DNA of 64,000 nt from UBA5109 sp965661005 (GTDB lineage Bacteria > Pseudomonadota > Gammaproteobacteria > Pseudomonadales > Pseudohongiellaceae), in contig CBFICB010000004.1 in the NCBI GenBank assembly GCA_965661005.1, positions 1-64,000 on the forward strand, in the 5' to 3' direction. Of the stretch, positions 62,194 to 64,000 are shown in pieces. How positions within the stretch are numbered: position 1 is the first letter of the stretch; each line of letters opens with the position of its first letter. The notes under the pieces are model-generated. The model was given only the letters and a program-made list of their open reading frames with translations, did no database searches and was not told where the DNA came from. A program made the position numbers and the translations under genes.

Positions 62194-62230
62194 TTTATAC
62201 CGTAATTTATACCGTAATATTTACGGTATA
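62194..62230. repeat. Direct and inverted TATACCGTAA repeats before the integrase
   Basis: TTTATACCGTAA occurs twice in tandem (62194-62205, 62206-62217), and TATACCGTAA/TTACGGTATA (62208-62217, 62221-62230) is a perfect inverted repeat with a TAT spacer. They lie 38-74 bp upstream of the integrase start, as expected for arm-type sites or an autoregulatory operator. Confidence 0.8.
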
Positions 62231-62328
62231 TTGTTGGATTTTATTGGACAGCTTTGGATGCAGTATATTAGAAATATACCGCTAATTGTATATTAATAAA
62301 TCATTATGGATGATAATGGAATTAAATT

Positions 62329-62415
62329 TGGTACCGGAGGCCGGACTTGAACCGGCACGCTATCACTAGCACCGGATTTTGAATCCGGCGTGTCTACCAA
62401 TTTCACCACTCCGGC
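62329..62415 (-). tRNA. tRNA-Leu (anticodon CAA)
   Basis: An 87-nt class II tRNA with acceptor GCCGGAG/CTCCGGT (one G-T pair), long variable arm, T-arm GCCGG-TTCAAGT-CCGGC and encoded CCA. The anticodon stem CCGGA/TCCGG holds TTCAAAA, anticodon CAA, reading UUG. It is the probable integration target of the P4-type integrase whose gene lies just beyond its 3' end. Confidence 0.95.
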
Positions 62416-62522
62416 ATTGAGAGTATTTCTGGTTATATCTGGAATAGACGAGCGCGGATTATAACGCCTGTTGGGCTTTCTGCCTATGATTTAGCAAATA
62501 AAAGCGGTAATCTTTCGCCCCC

Positions 62523-63542
62523 ATGAAACTTAGTGATTTCCATTTTGATCTTCCTGAAGAGTTGATTGCACATTATCCGCCGGTTAAAAGAACGGACAGT
62601 CGCTTACTATGCTTGTCGCGAGAAAGTGGAGATATTGAACACCGAGGTTTTACGGATTTCATTTCTTTAATCAAGCCTGAAGATCTAGTGGTATTTAATA
62701 ATACTCGCGTGATTCCCGCCCGACTTTTTGGACATAAGCAAAGTGGAGGCAAGGTCGAAGTGTTGCTGGAAAGGGTGATGGCAGATAATCAAATACTTGC
62801 GCAAGTACGTGCAAGCAAGACGCCTAAAACCGATTCCTATATTATTTTTTCCGCTGAAGCCAAGGCTAAGGTTCTTGGACGAGAAGGCGATTTTTATATA
62901 TTGGCATTTCCCAAAAACCTTGCCTTAATGGACCTTTTAGATGAAATAGGGCATATGCCTTTGCCACCTTATATCAAACGTGAGGATGAGCTCTCCGATA
63001 AAGAACGCTATCAAACAGTTTATAGCGAAAAACAAGGTGCTGTCGCGGCACCAACAGCAGGATTACATTTTGATAAGCCCCTGCTTGCAGAGATAAGCGC
63101 TAAAGGTATTGATACTGCAAAAGTCACTCTGCATGTTGGGGCTGGAACATTTCAGCCTGTAAGAGCTGAAAAGATAGAAGCACACCAAATGCATGCTGAA
63201 TATTTGGAAGTGGATGAAGCTGTTTGCCAGAAAGTAAAGGCCTGTCGTGCCAGAGGCGGTCGTGTGGTTGCTATAGGCACCACTACAGTTCGCTGTTTGG
63301 AAACAGCCAGTCGTTCCGGCGAAATTACACCATTTAAAGGTGATACTGATATTTTTATTTATCCAGGCTATACATTTAAATCTGTGGATGCCTTGCTAAC
63401 TAATTTCCATCTGCCGGAATCGACATTGATTATGTTGGTGAGTGCCTTCGCAGGGAAGGAAAATATTTTGCATGCCTATAATGAGGCCATCAAAGAAAAA
63501 TATAGATTTTTTAGTTATGGAGATGCAAGCTTTATTAGCTAA
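62523..63542 (+). CDS. queA: S-adenosylmethionine:tRNA ribosyltransferase-isomerase
   Basis: A 339-residue protein starting MKLSDFHFDLPEELIAHYP, the QueA N-terminus. DTVVFNNTRVIPARL-like VVFNNTRVIPARLFG, VAAPTAGLHF and HVGAGTFQPVR and the C-terminal NFHLPESTLIMLVSAF segments are all conserved. It transfers ribose from SAM to preQ1 in tRNA to make epoxyqueuosine. It resumes the core chromosome after the element; tgt and yajC, often its neighbours, are not in the window. Confidence 0.96.
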   Translation: MKLSDFHFDLPEELIAHYPPVKRTDSRLLCLSRESGDIEHRGFTDFISLIKPEDLVVFNNTRVIPARLFGHKQSGGKVEVLLERVMADNQILAQVRASKTPKTDSYIIFSAEAKAKVLGREGDFYILAFPKNLALMDLLDEIGHMPLPPYIKREDELSDKERYQTVYSEKQGAVAAPTAGLHFDKPLLAEISAKGIDTAKVTLHVGAGTFQPVRAEKIEAHQMHAEYLEVDEAVCQKVKACRARGGRVVAIGTTTVRCLETASRSGEITPFKGDTDIFIYPGYTFKSVDALLTNFHLPESTLIMLVSAFAGKENILHAYNEAIKEKYRFFSYGDASFIS

Positions 63543-63636
63543 AGGCTGTGGTGCTTAACTAATGCTTTAATTATTCGCTAGGCTCGTGACGTTTTTTATA
63601 GCTTAGTGTTTGGTGGGTATAGCTGAAGTTTTATGA

Positions 63637-64000
63637 TCAAGGTAGATAGCGAATCTGAATTCCAACACTATCCTGATCGATTAACAGATCAGAAATCACC
63701 ACCACTTTATCATTGCTTTCAAATCCAGCTTTCTGTTTAAGTTCATTAAATGCGCGACCTAAAGTTTCTTCTGGATCATCACTAAATTCAATTTTAAAAG
63801 GGTATAGATAACGGTTTAGTGTCATCAGGCGCCGAGTAATTCCAATGTTGGTGAAAGCGAAAATTGGAGAATTTTCGGGATGACAATTAGTCACATAATT
63901 AGCCATGATGCCGTGTCGGGTTACTACGATAATACCTTTGGCGTTAAGGCTGTCGGCTAGCTCTACGGCGGTTGCAGCCAAATGTTCTTTATCAGAAGAT
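63637..64000 (-). CDS. pyk: Pyruvate kinase, C-terminal part (5' end outside window)
   Basis: About 121 residues continue through the window edge: SSDKEHLAATAVELADSLNAKGIIVVTRHGIMANYVTNCHP. The PK C-terminal alpha/beta domain follows: SPIFAFTNIGITRRLMTLNRYLYPFKIEF and DKVVVISDLLIDQDSVGIQIRYLP. Glycolytic enzyme making pyruvate and ATP. It faces queA tail to tail with 94 bp between. Confidence 0.85.
   Translation of the reverse strand, partial: SSDKEHLAATAVELADSLNAKGIIVVTRHGIMANYVTNCHPENSPIFAFTNIGITRRLMTLNRYLYPFKIEFSDDPEETLGRAFNELKQKAGFESNDKVVVISDLLIDQDSVGIQIRYLP

Overview
The window reads as chromosome of a heterotrophic, probably marine gammaproteobacterium. The signs are a moderately AT-rich base composition, a sodium-pumping oxaloacetate decarboxylase (oadGAB), xthA, queA and trmO of gammaproteobacterial type, a B12 riboswitch in front of btuB, and many secreted orphan hydrolases. 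No 16S gene is present, so the genus cannot be named.

Region 1 (1-13.8 kb) is a catabolic island around a NodD-like LysR regulator. Leftward from it run a GST, a two-domain extradiol-type dioxygenase, a Rieske ferredoxin, acetoacetyl-CoA synthetase and a thiolase, followed by a separately promoted MBL-fold hydrolase. Rightward run an FAD monooxygenase, a Yg1/DHPON-type alpha/beta hydrolase, a cyclase-family hydrolase, a fumarylacetoacetase-family enzyme, a cupin, an acetoacetate decarboxylase-like protein and an MFS transporter. The set fits hydroxylation and ring opening of an unidentified phenolic or acyl-phenol, with acetoacetate as one product. A 33-bp site conserved 29/33, resembling a nod box core, occurs before both leftward promoters.

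Region 2 (14-31.5 kb) is mixed: glucokinase, an LpqC-like esterase, a MetE-like protein, a quinohemoprotein alcohol dehydrogenase, a DUF3187 porin-like protein, trmO, a DUF2878/chalcone-isomerase-like/DUF3833 operon, a ModF-like ABC ATPase, tRNA-Arg(ACG) with a decayed partial copy, a truncated sulfotransferase, a DUF1080 lipoprotein, a DUF6152 remnant, DoxX, threonine ammonia-lyase, a PhyH dioxygenase and a secreted lipase.

Region 3 (31.6-49.7 kb) has btuB with its riboswitch, a block of exported hydrolase, VOC and NTF2-like proteins, a probable quinate/shikimate transporter with dehydrogenase, oadGAB, xthA, and an exported DUF6152/orphan/MBL/orphan cluster in which the two orphans are paralogs.

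Region 4 (49.8-59.7 kb) encodes hydroquinone to central metabolism: two-subunit hydroquinone 1,2-dioxygenase, 4-hydroxymuconic semialdehyde dehydrogenase, maleylacetate reductase, fused 3-oxoadipate CoA-transferase, 3-oxoadipyl-CoA thiolase, plus a hydroxyquinol-type intradiol dioxygenase. A PcaU/PobR-like IclR regulator sits inside. Two operators with identical three-half-site geometry precede the two operons, and a strong terminator lies inside the larger one.

Region 5 (59.8-62.4 kb) is a collapsed integrative element: a 3' fragment of tRNA-Arg(CCT), a headless exported-type gene, a tyrosine recombinase without its catalytic end, arm-like repeats and an intact tRNA-Leu(CAA). The window ends with queA and the C-terminal part of pyruvate kinase.
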